From Bacteroidales bacterium (GTDB lineage: Bacteria; Bacteroidota; Bacteroidia; Bacteroidales; Tenuifilaceae): a stretch of DNA of 48,630 bases. The DNA is taken from assembly GCA_025361485.1 (NCBI GenBank), contig JANYLA010000019.1:1-48630 (forward strand), in the 5' to 3' direction. The notes under the pieces were generated by a model. The model saw nothing but the letters and a program-made list of their open reading frames with translations. It made no database searches and was not told the origin of the DNA. Positions 17,784 to 26,917 of this stretch are shown here, piece by piece. The position numbers and the translations under genes are program-made. The stretch's first letter is position 1. Each line of letters starts with the position of its first letter.

Positions 17784-20741
17784 TTAAAGAGTTAATGTAA
17801 CACCAAACATGATTGATCTAGTTTTTGGGTAGACATTGAAATTATCAATCCCAAATGATAATCCTGTATATGTCATTTCTGGATCTGTACCTTTGTATCT
17901 AGTTATAATGAAAAGGTTATTTGCAGTAATATTAAAGCGTACCCTATAGTTATTATTTTTGAATTTATTAAAAGTATAGCCTAAACTTAGGTTCTCAAGT
18001 CTAATAAATGAACCATCCTCAAGAAATAAGCTATTAATAATAGGTGCACTTTTTAATCCTTTTTGAGCATTATCAAGAGCTTCTGTAAGTGCATTTAAAG
18101 TAGGTAATTGGGTAGGATTCGATAGAATTAAACGGGTAACATTTAAAACATCACCACCATAAACAGCTCGGAACGAGAAACTTAGATCAAAGTACTTGTA
18201 TATATTAAAACTGTTGGTCCATCCTACTTCAAATTTAGGTAGTGCATGTCCAACAACTCTACGTTCTGCGTTTTGTAAAATACTTGTAACTCCACCAGCG
18301 GCAGTGTAGAAAAGGTACTTTCCAGTACTGGATATTCCAGCATATTCAGGCATGTAGAAAGTTCCTAGCTCCCATCCCTCTTTGATATATTGAGTCCAAT
18401 TTTCATCACCTACAAGACCTCTACCTTGCAACCAACCTTGTTTATTGTTTTGACCAGTGAAATCATGATCAATTCTATCAATTTTTTGTTTAAATGTTGA
18501 GAAAGAAAATTGAGTTTTCCAATCTAATTTTTTTGTGGAAATTGCAAAGTACTGGATATTTGCTTCGAAACCACTACTAGAAAAGTCACCTCCATTTATC
18601 CAAATTCTTGGGTATGCTTGACTGCTTAGTCTTGCAGGGATGTCAACCAACAAATCCGTTGTTTTTCTTCTATAAAACTCAAAACTACCACTTAATTTGT
18701 TTTTAAATAATCCAAAATCCAAACCAAAGTTTAACTCTTTATTTTCTTCCCATTGCAAGTTAGGATTTGCATTGTAAGTAGCAGTGTATTGTGGTATGTA
18801 TTGTCCACTTTCAAAATCAAAAGTTGTTCCAGTAGGACCAATTATTGGACGATAAGCATTGGATGGAATTTTATCGTTACCAGCTACACCGTAACCAACT
18901 CTTAATTTTAATTGATCAAGGAATTCAAATTGATTCATAAAAACTTCCTTTTTAATATTCCATGCAATAGACGCTGATGGAAAGTTACCCCATCGGTTAT
19001 TTGCACCAAATTTTGATGACCCATCCCTTCTAAGGGTTGCAGTAATAATATACTTTGAATCGATATTATAGATTACTCTACCAAAGTAAGATATCTTATT
19101 TACCGTGTTATATCTTGAACTAATATCTCCTGATTTAACTAAGTTCAAAGTTGCAAGGTTATAAGATTTTATTAGATTTGATGTTGGACCTTCTCCATAA
19201 GCTTTAATACCTGTATTTGTATCAAACTGGTAAGAGTATCCACCAATAATACTAAGGTTTTGATTTGTAAACAGATCTTTATTATAGCTTAAAGTAGTTT
19301 CTAAGTATTTTCTTTCTGTGTTATAAAATGACCTTGAACCTAAACCAACTGGATTTGAGTAACCCCCTGAAGGTTCAAAATAATAACTTTCTTCATCATC
19401 TCTAGTATAACTTAGGCTAAGCCAATGCTTAAAGCCTTTAAAAATTTCCCAATCGGTTGAAATATTACCAAGTAATTTTTTTTGTGATTTCTCATTTTGT
19501 ATATCAGAAATAACTCCAAGAGGATTTACATATCCAAAATCTCTTAATACTTCTTTATAATCACCATTAGAGTTGTAAACAGAGTCGGTTGGATTACGCT
19601 GCAAAGCCTGCCAAATTACATCTTGTCTACCATTTCCATCATATTTTACAAAATAATTTTTCTCAACGGTTCCCGATGCGGTAGCCGAAACTGTGAACTT
19701 ATTGTCGAACATCTTATGTGAAAAATTAATTCGACCAGTGGTTCTATCTTTAGAAGAGCCCTTTATTACTCCTTCGAATTTTGAATTCGCAAGTGATACT
19801 CTAAAGTTATTATTTTCATCACCCCCAGATAAGGAAATATTATTATTTTGTGTCTTACCTATTCTGTATAATTCATCCTGCCAATCGGTACTTGCCCCCC
19901 CATCAACAAACGATGAACTTAAACCATTGTCATTAACATATTTCCTTATCTGACTTGCATTTAGCAGGTCAAGTTTTTTTGCTACATTATCAACTGATAG
20001 GGAGGATGAAAATTCTACGCTCTCACCGATCTTTCCTTTTTTTCCTTTTTTAGTAGTAATGATTATAACCCCATTTGCACCTGTTGCTCCATATATTGCA
20101 GACGAAGAAGCATCCTTAAGTACGTTAAAAGATTCAATATCATCTGATGAAATAGAAGTTGGATCGACACCTGGTACTCCATCAATAACATATAAAGGTT
20201 CTGTGCCTGCAAATAAACTAGCTTGACTTCTTATTTTAACAGAGAACCCTCCATTAGGGTCACCACCACGTTTTGTAATAAGAACCCCAGCTGTTTTACC
20301 AGAAAGACTTTGAATGGGATCTTGCAAAGCACCCTTGTTTAATTCTTCAGCCGTTACCTGAGCTACTGCACCCGTTTTATCGCTCTTCTTCTGAGTTCCA
20401 TAACCGATCACAATCAGCTCGTCAATTTGGGTTGACTCTTCGGCCATGGCAACATCAATTATAGATCTGCCATTTACAGTCTCTTCAACAGGTAAAAAAC
20501 CAATAAAGCTGAAAACCAGTATATCGTTGTTTTCAGCTTTAATTGTATATTTTCCGTAAATGTCGGTGGTAACTCCCTTGGTTGTACCTTTAATCAGAAT
20601 TGTAACACCTGGAATGGGTTGGTTATTCGCTTTTTCGGTAATGGTACCTGTAACGTTTAACTCTTGCCCAAACGTGATATTACAATACGCAGAAATAATT
20701 AGCAGGAGAATAATCTTCCCGATAAAGAATTCTTTCCTCAT
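17784..20741 (-). CDS. susC: SusC/RagA-family TonB-dependent outer-membrane transporter
   Basis: A 985-residue TonB-dependent importer. A signal peptide is followed by a carboxypeptidase-D-like domain (NVTGTITEKANNQPIPGVTI, about 28-115), the DELIVIGYGTQKK segment, the plug (SLSGKTAGVLITKRGG, PLYVIDGVPG, VLKDASSSAIYGATGANGVI; SusC family signature complete), and a 22-strand-type barrel to the C-terminal strand. With SusD it imports oligosaccharides using energy from TonB-ExbBD. It is the first gene of the leftward arm. A promoter and LacI-type operator lie upstream (20794-20870). It has the usual length and no break. Confidence 0.97.
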   Translation of the reverse strand: MRKEFFIGKIILLLIISAYCNITFGQELNVTGTITEKANNQPIPGVTILIKGTTKGVTTDIYGKYTIKAENNDILVFSFIGFLPVEETVNGRSIIDVAMAEESTQIDELIVIGYGTQKKSDKTGAVAQVTAEELNKGALQDPIQSLSGKTAGVLITKRGGDPNGGFSVKIRSQASLFAGTEPLYVIDGVPGVDPTSISSDDIESFNVLKDASSSAIYGATGANGVIIITTKKGKKGKIGESVEFSSSLSVDNVAKKLDLLNASQIRKYVNDNGLSSSFVDGGASTDWQDELYRIGKTQNNNISLSGGDENNNFRVSLANSKFEGVIKGSSKDRTTGRINFSHKMFDNKFTVSATASGTVEKNYFVKYDGNGRQDVIWQALQRNPTDSVYNSNGDYKEVLRDFGYVNPLGVISDIQNEKSQKKLLGNISTDWEIFKGFKHWLSLSYTRDDEESYYFEPSGGYSNPVGLGSRSFYNTERKYLETTLSYNKDLFTNQNLSIIGGYSYQFDTNTGIKAYGEGPTSNLIKSYNLATLNLVKSGDISSRYNTVNKISYFGRVIYNIDSKYIITATLRRDGSSKFGANNRWGNFPSASIAWNIKKEVFMNQFEFLDQLKLRVGYGVAGNDKIPSNAYRPIIGPTGTTFDFESGQYIPQYTATYNANPNLQWEENKELNFGLDFGLFKNKLSGSFEFYRRKTTDLLVDIPARLSSQAYPRIWINGGDFSSSGFEANIQYFAISTKKLDWKTQFSFSTFKQKIDRIDHDFTGQNNKQGWLQGRGLVGDENWTQYIKEGWELGTFYMPEYAGISSTGKYLFYTAAGGVTSILQNAERRVVGHALPKFEVGWTNSFNIYKYFDLSFSFRAVYGGDVLNVTRLILSNPTQLPTLNALTEALDNAQKGLKSAPIINSLFLEDGSFIRLENLSLGYTFNKFKNNNYRVRFNITANNLFIITRYKGTDPEMTYTGLSFGIDNFNVYPKTRSIMFGVTLTL

Positions 20742-20793
20742 ACCTATGTTTTATTAAGTTTTGGTTTGGTTTTATGATTTTGCAATCTACATA

Positions 20794-20825
20794 TAAATAT
20801 AGTACGACAATAAAGCCTAAGCAAT
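20794..20825 (-). promoter_or_regulatory. Probable susC promoter
   Basis: On the minus strand, ATTG (plus 20822-20825) and TATATTTA (plus 20794-20801) are separated by 20 bases, fitting the Bacteroidota -33/-7 arrangement. The predicted start of transcription is near 20787, giving a leader of about 45 bases. Confidence 0.55.
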
Positions 20826-20842
20826 TATTAATCAATATTTTA

Positions 20843-20870
20843 TGCAAACGTTACCGCAATCGTTTGCAAT
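20843..20870. promoter_or_regulatory. LacI-type operator upstream of susC
   Basis: TGCAAACG (20843-20850) and CGTTTGCA (20861-20868) are perfect inverted arms around a 10-base spacer. Inside lies CCGCAATCGTTTGCAAT (20854-20870), a near-palindrome with a central CG as in LacI-family operators. Closely related 17-mers occur at 22124 and 33560. It sits just upstream of the susC -33 box, centred near -68, a position more usual for activation than for blocking polymerase. Confidence 0.7.
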
Positions 20871-20961
20871 CTGGGTTGTCGGGTTTAAACGATATTTTAA
20901 AACAAAAGAGGTGATGTTTAGTCAAGCTATTTTAGTTATATATGAATTAACAACTTTTTAC

Positions 20962-20969
20962 TAACTTTG
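20962..20969 (+). promoter_or_regulatory. -7 promoter box of the LacI-family regulator
   Basis: TAACTTTG, a perfect TAnnTTTG box, lies 16 bases before the ATG at 20986. Confidence 0.5.
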
Positions 20970-20985
20970 TTTAAATTCAAATAGT

Positions 20986-22002
20986 ATGAAATCGAGTCAG
21001 GTTACCATTAAAGATATTGCATCGGAATTAGGTATAAGCCCATCAACCGTATCCAGAGCATTAAAAGATCACCCAGATATTAGCCACGAAACCAAGCGAT
21101 TGGTTAACGAACTAGCGAAAAAACTTAACTATCGTCCAAATATTATAGCCCTTAGCCTGCGTAGTCAAAAAAGTAACGTTATTGGGGTTATTATTCCCGA
21201 AATTGTTCACTACTTTTTTTCATCAGTAATTTGTGGAATTGAGGAGGTTGCCAATGAATATGGCTATAGCGTAATGATTAGCCAGTCGAGCGAGGATTAT
21301 AATAAAGAGGTAGCCGCATGCGATACCTTTTTTAACGGAATTATTGATGGTTTATTGGTTTCAGTGACCAAGGAGACTGAGAATTATTCCCACTTTCAGC
21401 GCTTGGAGGAGGAGGGTATTCCTATCGTTTTTTTTGATAGAATTGTTGAGGAGATAGCATCTGATAGAGTTATTATTGATGATTTTGTTGGTGCGTATCA
21501 GGCAACTGAGCACTTAATCATTCAGGGTCGTCGAAAGATTGTTCATTTCGAGGGACCTCAAAATCGCTTAATCGGACAAAACAGATTAAATGGTTATCTA
21601 AAAGCGATGAGCGATAACGGTGTGGTAATTGACCGTTCATTATTAATTCCCTGCGATACGTTCCACGCTGCCTTGGTCGAAACACAAAAGCTGATTGATA
21701 GTAAGGTTAAGTTCGATTCAATTTTTACTGTAAACGACTTTACAGCTGCTGGGGCAATGAAAGTTCTTCAAAAGAACGGATTAAGAGTTCCACAGGATGT
21801 ATCAGTTGTAGGGTTCGGCGATGACTTAACCGCCGAAATGTTAGATCCTGCATTAACCACTGTTAAGCAACCCGGATTTGAGATGGGACGAAAAGCCATG
21901 GAAATGCTAATTAAAAGGATTAGGCAGACAAAACCTGAACCACAAAGTACCGAGATTCTTAAAACAAGTTTAGTTGTTAGGGATTCATCGAAAATTAGAT
22001 AA
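20986..22002 (+). CDS. LacI-family transcriptional regulator of the alpha-glucan locus
   Basis: A 338-residue DNA-binding regulator of standard length. The N-terminal helix-turn-helix (VTIKDIASELGISPSTVSRAL) and hinge helix (YRPNIIALSLRSQ) are complete. A periplasmic-binding-protein-like effector domain follows (NVIGVIIPEI, VVFFDR, FTVNDFTAAGAMKVL, VSVVGFGDD, TTVKQPGFEMGRKAME). It probably senses a maltodextrin-derived sugar and controls the flanking genes through the shared motif at 20854, 22124 and 33560. It is divergent from susC and followed by its own terminator. Whether it activates or represses is not visible from the protein; the operator position at susC points to activation there. 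Confidence 0.93.
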   Translation: MKSSQVTIKDIASELGISPSTVSRALKDHPDISHETKRLVNELAKKLNYRPNIIALSLRSQKSNVIGVIIPEIVHYFFSSVICGIEEVANEYGYSVMISQSSEDYNKEVAACDTFFNGIIDGLLVSVTKETENYSHFQRLEEEGIPIVFFDRIVEEIASDRVIIDDFVGAYQATEHLIIQGRRKIVHFEGPQNRLIGQNRLNGYLKAMSDNGVVIDRSLLIPCDTFHAALVETQKLIDSKVKFDSIFTVNDFTAAGAMKVLQKNGLRVPQDVSVVGFGDDLTAEMLDPALTTVKQPGFEMGRKAMEMLIKRIRQTKPEPQSTEILKTSLVVRDSSKIR

Positions 22003-22019
22003 TTCGTTATGTTTAAATC

Positions 22020-22047
22020 AAAGCTCAATCCAACGATTGAGCTTTTT
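22020..22047 (+). terminator. Intrinsic terminator after the LacI-family gene
   Basis: An 11-bp stem, AAAGCTCAATC/GATTGAGCTTT, with loop CAAC is followed by T residues. It is 17 bases after the stop. Confidence 0.9.
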
Positions 22048-22123
22048 GTTTTTATAGAATTCCCATCATGTTTTCTTTCAAATAGATTTAATTTAAAAAT
22101 AAATAAAATATTTTTTGTTTGTT

Positions 22124-22140
22124 CCGTAATCGATTGAAAT
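22124..22140. promoter_or_regulatory. LacI-type operator upstream of the transporter operon
   Basis: CCGTAATCGATTGAAAT matches the site at 20854-20870 at 14 of 17 positions and shares 13 consecutive bases (AATCGATTGAAAT) with the site at 33560-33576. It has the central CG and near-dyad symmetry of LacI-family sites. Confidence 0.65.
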
Positions 22141-22191
22141 GCCCCTTCTGAGTTTTAAACCCCTTATATTTAGAGCGTTCTAGAGAATTCA

Positions 22192-22225
22192 TTGATCTAT
22201 CGAATCTATTTTTTACTTACTTTTG
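22192..22225 (+). promoter_or_regulatory. Probable promoter of the transporter-phosphorylase operon
   Basis: ATTG (22192-22195) and TACTTTTG (22218-22225, perfect -7 box) are separated by 22 bases. An alternative -7-like box, TATATTTA, is at 22165-22172, nearer to the operator, but has no clear -33 partner. Confidence 0.45.
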
Positions 22226-22270
22226 ATTTTGCTGTTCAATTTAATATTCTCTATACCTTAATTATATATT

Positions 22271-23779
22271 ATGAGTAAAAGACCCAGACTCAACTTTTGG
22301 CAGATTTGGAACATGAGCTTTGGATTTTTAGGAATTCAGTTCGGATTTGCTCTTCAGAATGCCAATGTTAGTAGGATTTTTGAAACATTAGGTGCTAAGA
22401 TTGAGACCATACCTATTCTTTGGCTTGCTGCGCCTTTAACGGGACTTATTATTCAACCAATAATTGGTCATGCAAGCGATAAAACGTGGGGTAGATTTGG
22501 ACGCAGAAGGCCATACTTTTTTGCAGGTGCTTTACTAGCTTCGATTGCATTATTTATTATGCCCAATTCTCCCGTTTTATGGGTTGCAGCTGGTTTGCTC
22601 TGGATTATGGATGCATCAATAAACGTTTCAATGGAACCTTTCAGAGCTTTTGTTGGCGATATGCTACCCCAGGAACAACGGACAACTGGCTTTGCGATGC
22701 AAAGTTTCTTTATTGGAACCGGCGCATTTGTTGCCTCTTCGCTTCCTTACATCTTTACCAATTGGTTTAATATATCCAATACTGCAGCAGCCGGAGAGAT
22801 TCCAATGTCAGTAAAACTATCGTTTTTTATAGGTTCGTTAGTTTTCATTGCAGCAATTTTAATTACTGTACTTTCAACTAAGGAGTATTCTCCTGCTCAG
22901 TTAGATGAGTTTGATAAATCGGAAAAGGAAGAGCTTAAAGCGGATATAAATCCTAGTGTTCAAGAAAGAATTAATACTCCTCACCTCAAATTTCAAATCG
23001 GGGTAATTGGGCTTATACTCGGCGTTCTTTTGAGTGTTCTTCTCTTCTTTATTCACGTTGAAAAGGAGGTATATGTTGGCTCTATAGGTCTAATAGCCTT
23101 TGGTATTCTTGAAATTGCCGCAGGCTATTTTCAGGGCTATACAAGTAAGGCAAAAGGATTAGTCGAAGTGATTTCGGACTTGAATACCATGCCTTCCACA
23201 ATGAAACAACTTTCATTTGTACAATTTTTCTCATGGTTTGCACTCTTCTCGATGTGGATTTATACCAACCGCGCTGTTACAAGCCATATTTACGGAACAA
23301 CCGATCCTACTTCAGCGCTTTATAATGAGGGAGCAAACTGGGTAGGTTTTTGTTTCGGTATTTATAACCTTTTCGCAGCAATCTTTGCCTTTTTGCTTAT
23401 CTATTTTGCAAAAATTACTAGCCGTAAAATTACTCACATGGTAGCTCTAATGGTTGGTGGGGCAAGTTTTATATCCATATACTTTATCACAAACCCAAAT
23501 ATGTTGCTTTTATCCTTTTTGGGTATTGGCTTAACATGGGCGAGCATTCTTGCAATGCCCTATGCCATTTTAACGGGTTCGTTACCATCTAAAAAGATGG
23601 GCGTTTACATGGGTATTTTCAATTTCTTTATTGTAATTCCACAAATTCTTGCCGGTAGTATATTAGGATATTTAGTAGGAAAGGTATTTCATGATGAGGC
23701 CATTTATGCCTTGGTACTTGGTGGTATCTCATTGTTTATAGCTGCATTTTTAGTCTTGTTTGTGAAGGATAAAAAGTAG
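22271..23779 (+). CDS. MFS sugar transporter, GPH/SLC45-like (maltose/maltodextrin importer)
   Basis: A 502-residue inner-membrane transporter with about 12 hydrophobic segments. The N-terminal half carries NMSFGFLGIQFGFALQNANVSRIF and the loop motif SDKTWGRFGRRRPYF, characteristic of sucrose/maltose carriers related to SLC45 and common in Bacteroidota alpha-glucan loci. A hydrophilic central loop (about 205-240) separates the two six-helix halves. It probably imports maltose or short maltodextrins from the periplasm by proton symport, feeding the phosphorylase encoded two genes later. It is the first gene of the rightward enzyme operon, with promoter and LacI-type operator upstream. Substrate is inferred from context. 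Confidence 0.9.
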   Translation: MSKRPRLNFWQIWNMSFGFLGIQFGFALQNANVSRIFETLGAKIETIPILWLAAPLTGLIIQPIIGHASDKTWGRFGRRRPYFFAGALLASIALFIMPNSPVLWVAAGLLWIMDASINVSMEPFRAFVGDMLPQEQRTTGFAMQSFFIGTGAFVASSLPYIFTNWFNISNTAAAGEIPMSVKLSFFIGSLVFIAAILITVLSTKEYSPAQLDEFDKSEKEELKADINPSVQERINTPHLKFQIGVIGLILGVLLSVLLFFIHVEKEVYVGSIGLIAFGILEIAAGYFQGYTSKAKGLVEVISDLNTMPSTMKQLSFVQFFSWFALFSMWIYTNRAVTSHIYGTTDPTSALYNEGANWVGFCFGIYNLFAAIFAFLLIYFAKITSRKITHMVALMVGGASFISIYFITNPNMLLLSFLGIGLTWASILAMPYAILTGSLPSKKMGVYMGIFNFFIVIPQILAGSILGYLVGKVFHDEAIYALVLGGISLFIAAFLVLFVKDKK

Positions 23780-23907
23780 TGTTTTTTGAGTGTTTTCATT
23801 TAGATTTAGTTTTAGAGGTTTTGTTAGGGGAATGGAAGGCTGGGGTAACTATTTTGTTGCTCCAGCTGTTCCAAACTAAAAGGAATTAAGTTGAAAGATT
23901 TTGTGCT

Positions 23908-24564
23908 ATGTTAGAGATTAAGGCCTGCATTTTCGATCTCGATGGTGTTGTTGTTGATACAGCGAAGTATCACTATTTAGCGTGGAAACGATTGGCAAGC
24001 GAGCTGGGTTTTGAATTTCATGAAAAGGATAATGAACGGTTAAAGGGGATTAGCCGTTTAGATTCGTTAAATATTCTTTTGGAGATAGGTGGAGTAACAT
24101 TAAATGAAAAAGAAAAAGAGTTCTTAGCAGTTCGAAAAAACCAATGGTATCTCGAATATATTGCTAAAATGACACCGGATGAAATTCTTCCTGGAGTTAG
24201 AGCATTTATTGATGAATTGAAAGTAAATAGGGTTAAGATAGGTTTAGGTTCTGCAAGTAAAAACGCTGTGCTAATCCTTAACCAGCTAGGCATTATTCAC
24301 CTTTTCGAAACCATTGTTGATGGTACGAAGGTATCCAATGCAAAACCTGATCCTGAAATATTCTTACTTGCCGCTAGGGATTTAAATGTGGCTCCAAGCC
24401 AAAGTATAGTTTTTGAGGATGCCGAAGCTGGTGTTGAAGCCGCAATTCGTGGAGGTTTTAAATGTGTTGGCATTGGTAATCCAGCTGTTCTGTTCAAAGC
24501 AAATATCGTTGTTCCAAATTTCATTGGCATGACGATGAGTAAATTTTTGAGTTTGATAAATTAA
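23908..24564 (+). CDS. pgmB: Beta-phosphoglucomutase
   Basis: A 218-residue HAD-superfamily enzyme that converts beta-glucose-1-phosphate to glucose-6-phosphate. The nucleophile and acid/base aspartates are D10 and D12 in IFDLDGVVVDTA. The cap has the beta-PGM hallmark RLKGISRLDSLNILLEIGG. Later motifs are GLGSASKNA (Ser), SNAKPDPEIF (Lys) and VFEDAEAGVEAA. It acts directly after maltose phosphorylase, whose gene starts 17 bases downstream, a classic pair. The 127-base gap from the transporter gene holds an imperfect hairpin but no clear terminator, so cotranscription with the transporter is likely. Confidence 0.95.
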   Translation: MLEIKACIFDLDGVVVDTAKYHYLAWKRLASELGFEFHEKDNERLKGISRLDSLNILLEIGGVTLNEKEKEFLAVRKNQWYLEYIAKMTPDEILPGVRAFIDELKVNRVKIGLGSASKNAVLILNQLGIIHLFETIVDGTKVSNAKPDPEIFLLAARDLNVAPSQSIVFEDAEAGVEAAIRGGFKCVGIGNPAVLFKANIVVPNFIGMTMSKFLSLIN

Positions 24565-24580
24565 TAGTAAATAATATACT

Positions 24581-26884
24581 ATGAATCAGTACTTAAAGCA
24601 CGACGAGTGGTCAATTGTTGAGGAGGGTTTTAACCCAAAGAATGCGCGTGCTTCTGAAAGTCTTTTTAGTCTCGGTAATGGCTCAATGGGTCAAAGAGCA
24701 AATTTCGAAGAGAAGTACAGCGATAGTTCACTTCAAGGAAGTTATATTGCTGGGGTTTATTACCCTGATAAAACCCGAGTTGGCTGGTGGAAAAACGGTT
24801 ACCCCGAATACTTTGCTAAGGTTATAAATTCTACCAATTGGATTGGTATTAATGTTGTTGTTGATAATGAACAACTTGACTTAGCCGTTTGTAAGGTCGA
24901 TTCTTTCGTAAGAGTTTTAAATATGAAAGAAGGATATCTTGAGCGCAGTTTTGTTGCCGAGATGCAATCGGGGATTAAAGTTAAAGTTTGCGCAAAGCGT
25001 TTTCTCAGCATGAGTAGTCCTGAGTTGGGAGTTATTCAATACTCCATTACACCGCTAAACTCTAATGCAAAAATTACCTTGCAGCCTTACCTCGATGGCA
25101 ATGTAATTAATGAGGATTCCAATTACAACGAAAAGTTCTGGGTTGAGGTAAGCAAAGGTTTAACAAGCAATGGAGGTTATCTTATTACCAAAACCAATAA
25201 GCTCGATTTTGAGGTTGGGCACGGAATGGTTTGTAATGTTTCGTTAGATGGTAAAAGCATTGCCAATGTTACAAATCAGGATCAAAGTAGCAACCATGTA
25301 AGTTGCAATTATTCTTCTGATGTTAGCTCGGGGAAAGAGTTTTCGATTACTAAGTATGTTGCGGTTATTTCATCGCTTAATAGCGAAAAGGATAATATCC
25401 GAAATGCAATTCAACACTCGTTAGATATTGCTTTATCTAAAGGTTATAGCACTTTATTAAAAGAACATATTGATGCTTGGGCTGATATTTGGGTGCATAG
25501 CGATATAACCGTTGAGGGAGATGTTGCTGCGCAACAAGGCATACGTTTCAATATCTTTCAGCTAAGCCAAACCTATACAGGTAAAGATGAGCGATTGAAT
25601 ATCGGACCTAAAGGCTTTACTGGTGAGAAGTATGGTGGGTCGACCTATTGGGATACTGAGGCTTACTGCTTACCATTTTACATGTGCACGCATGGTCAAA
25701 AGGTTGCACGCCAGCTTCTTATATATAGATACAAGCACCTTGAAAAGGCTATCATTAATGCACAGAAGTTAGGTTTTACCAATGGTGCTGCGCTTTTTCC
25801 TATGGTTACAATGAACGGGGAGGAGTGTCACAACGAGTGGGAGATAACCTTTGAGGAGATTCACCGAAACGGAGCAATCGCTTTTGCAATATTCAATTAC
25901 ATCAGATATGCTGGTGATACTGAATATCTTGCCAATTTTGGTTTAGAAGTATTAATTGCCATTTCCAGATTTTGGGCACAACGATTTACCTATTCCGAAT
26001 CGAAGGGTAAGTATGTAATGTTGGGTGTAACTGGACCAAACGAGTACGAGAATAATGTAAATAACAACTGGTATACAAGTACAATAGCATGTTGGTGCTT
26101 AGAGTATACCGAGCAGGCAATATATCTTGTTAAGAAAAACGATCCAAGCAGATATAACAATATTGTTGAATCAATCTATTTTAACGAGACCTCAGAGATT
26201 GCAACGTGGAAAGTGATTAGGGCTAATGTTTATCTTCCTTACGACGAGAAACGTAAGGTTTTCTTACAGCAGGAAGGCTACATGGATAAGGAGCAAATCT
26301 TAGTTAAGGATCTTGAGCCAAGTCAGCGCCCCATTAACCAGAAATGGAGCTGGGATCGAATACTCCGCTCTTGCTTTATCAAGCAAGCCGATGTTCTTCA
26401 GGGTATTTACCTTTTTGAGGATAGATTTGATATTGAAACAATCAAAAATAACTTTGAGTTCTACGAGAGCCGAACAGTTCATGAATCATCGCTTTCGCCA
26501 TGTGTTCATTCCATTTTGGCGGCTAAAATTGGTAAAATCGACCAAGCTTATAGCCTTTACCTACGCACAGCCCGCTTAGATCTTGATGATTACAACAAGG
26601 AAGTTCATGAAGGATTGCACATTACCAGTATGGCCGGAACCTGGATGTCGATTGTTGAGGGTTTTGGCGGTATGAGAATTCAAAATGATATGCTTATCTT
26701 TAACCCCAGTATTCCTAAGGGATGGAAATCGTTTAGCTTTAAAATCTGGTTTCGCGAAAACCTGATTAAAGTTAAAGTTGCTCACGAAGAGATAATTATT
26801 ATCAACGAGCAAGGCCCATCCCTGGATGTAAAAGTATGGGATAAGCCATTATGTGTTAATAGTAGTAGCCTAATCAAAATTTAG
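24581..26884 (+). CDS. malP: Maltose phosphorylase (GH65)
   Basis: A 767-residue cytoplasmic inverting phosphorylase of usual length that splits maltose plus phosphate into glucose and beta-glucose-1-phosphate. An N-terminal beta-sandwich (SLFSLGNGSMGQRANFEEKY) is followed by an (alpha/alpha)6 barrel. The catalytic acid is E488 in VTGPNEYENNVNNNWYTS. The phosphate-binding segment HESSLSPCVHSILAAKIG is intact, and GGSTYWDTEAYCLPF lines the active site. The sequence resembles maltose phosphorylases more than kojibiose or trehalose phosphorylases, though GH65 specificities are close. Its neighbour pgmB uses the beta-anomer product, and fbaA follows 33 bases later. Confidence 0.93.
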   Translation: MNQYLKHDEWSIVEEGFNPKNARASESLFSLGNGSMGQRANFEEKYSDSSLQGSYIAGVYYPDKTRVGWWKNGYPEYFAKVINSTNWIGINVVVDNEQLDLAVCKVDSFVRVLNMKEGYLERSFVAEMQSGIKVKVCAKRFLSMSSPELGVIQYSITPLNSNAKITLQPYLDGNVINEDSNYNEKFWVEVSKGLTSNGGYLITKTNKLDFEVGHGMVCNVSLDGKSIANVTNQDQSSNHVSCNYSSDVSSGKEFSITKYVAVISSLNSEKDNIRNAIQHSLDIALSKGYSTLLKEHIDAWADIWVHSDITVEGDVAAQQGIRFNIFQLSQTYTGKDERLNIGPKGFTGEKYGGSTYWDTEAYCLPFYMCTHGQKVARQLLIYRYKHLEKAIINAQKLGFTNGAALFPMVTMNGEECHNEWEITFEEIHRNGAIAFAIFNYIRYAGDTEYLANFGLEVLIAISRFWAQRFTYSESKGKYVMLGVTGPNEYENNVNNNWYTSTIACWCLEYTEQAIYLVKKNDPSRYNNIVESIYFNETSEIATWKVIRANVYLPYDEKRKVFLQQEGYMDKEQILVKDLEPSQRPINQKWSWDRILRSCFIKQADVLQGIYLFEDRFDIETIKNNFEFYESRTVHESSLSPCVHSILAAKIGKIDQAYSLYLRTARLDLDDYNKEVHEGLHITSMAGTWMSIVEGFGGMRIQNDMLIFNPSIPKGWKSFSFKIWFRENLIKVKVAHEEIIIINEQGPSLDVKVWDKPLCVNSSSLIKI

Positions 26885-26917
26885 GTTTAACTACAAAAGA
26901 TTTTAAATTTTAATATC

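Noticed and set aside
23853-23875. Hairpin between the transporter and pgmB genes
   Set aside because: The stem needs two G-U pairs and has no following T-tract, so I do not call a terminator; the genes are probably cotranscribed.
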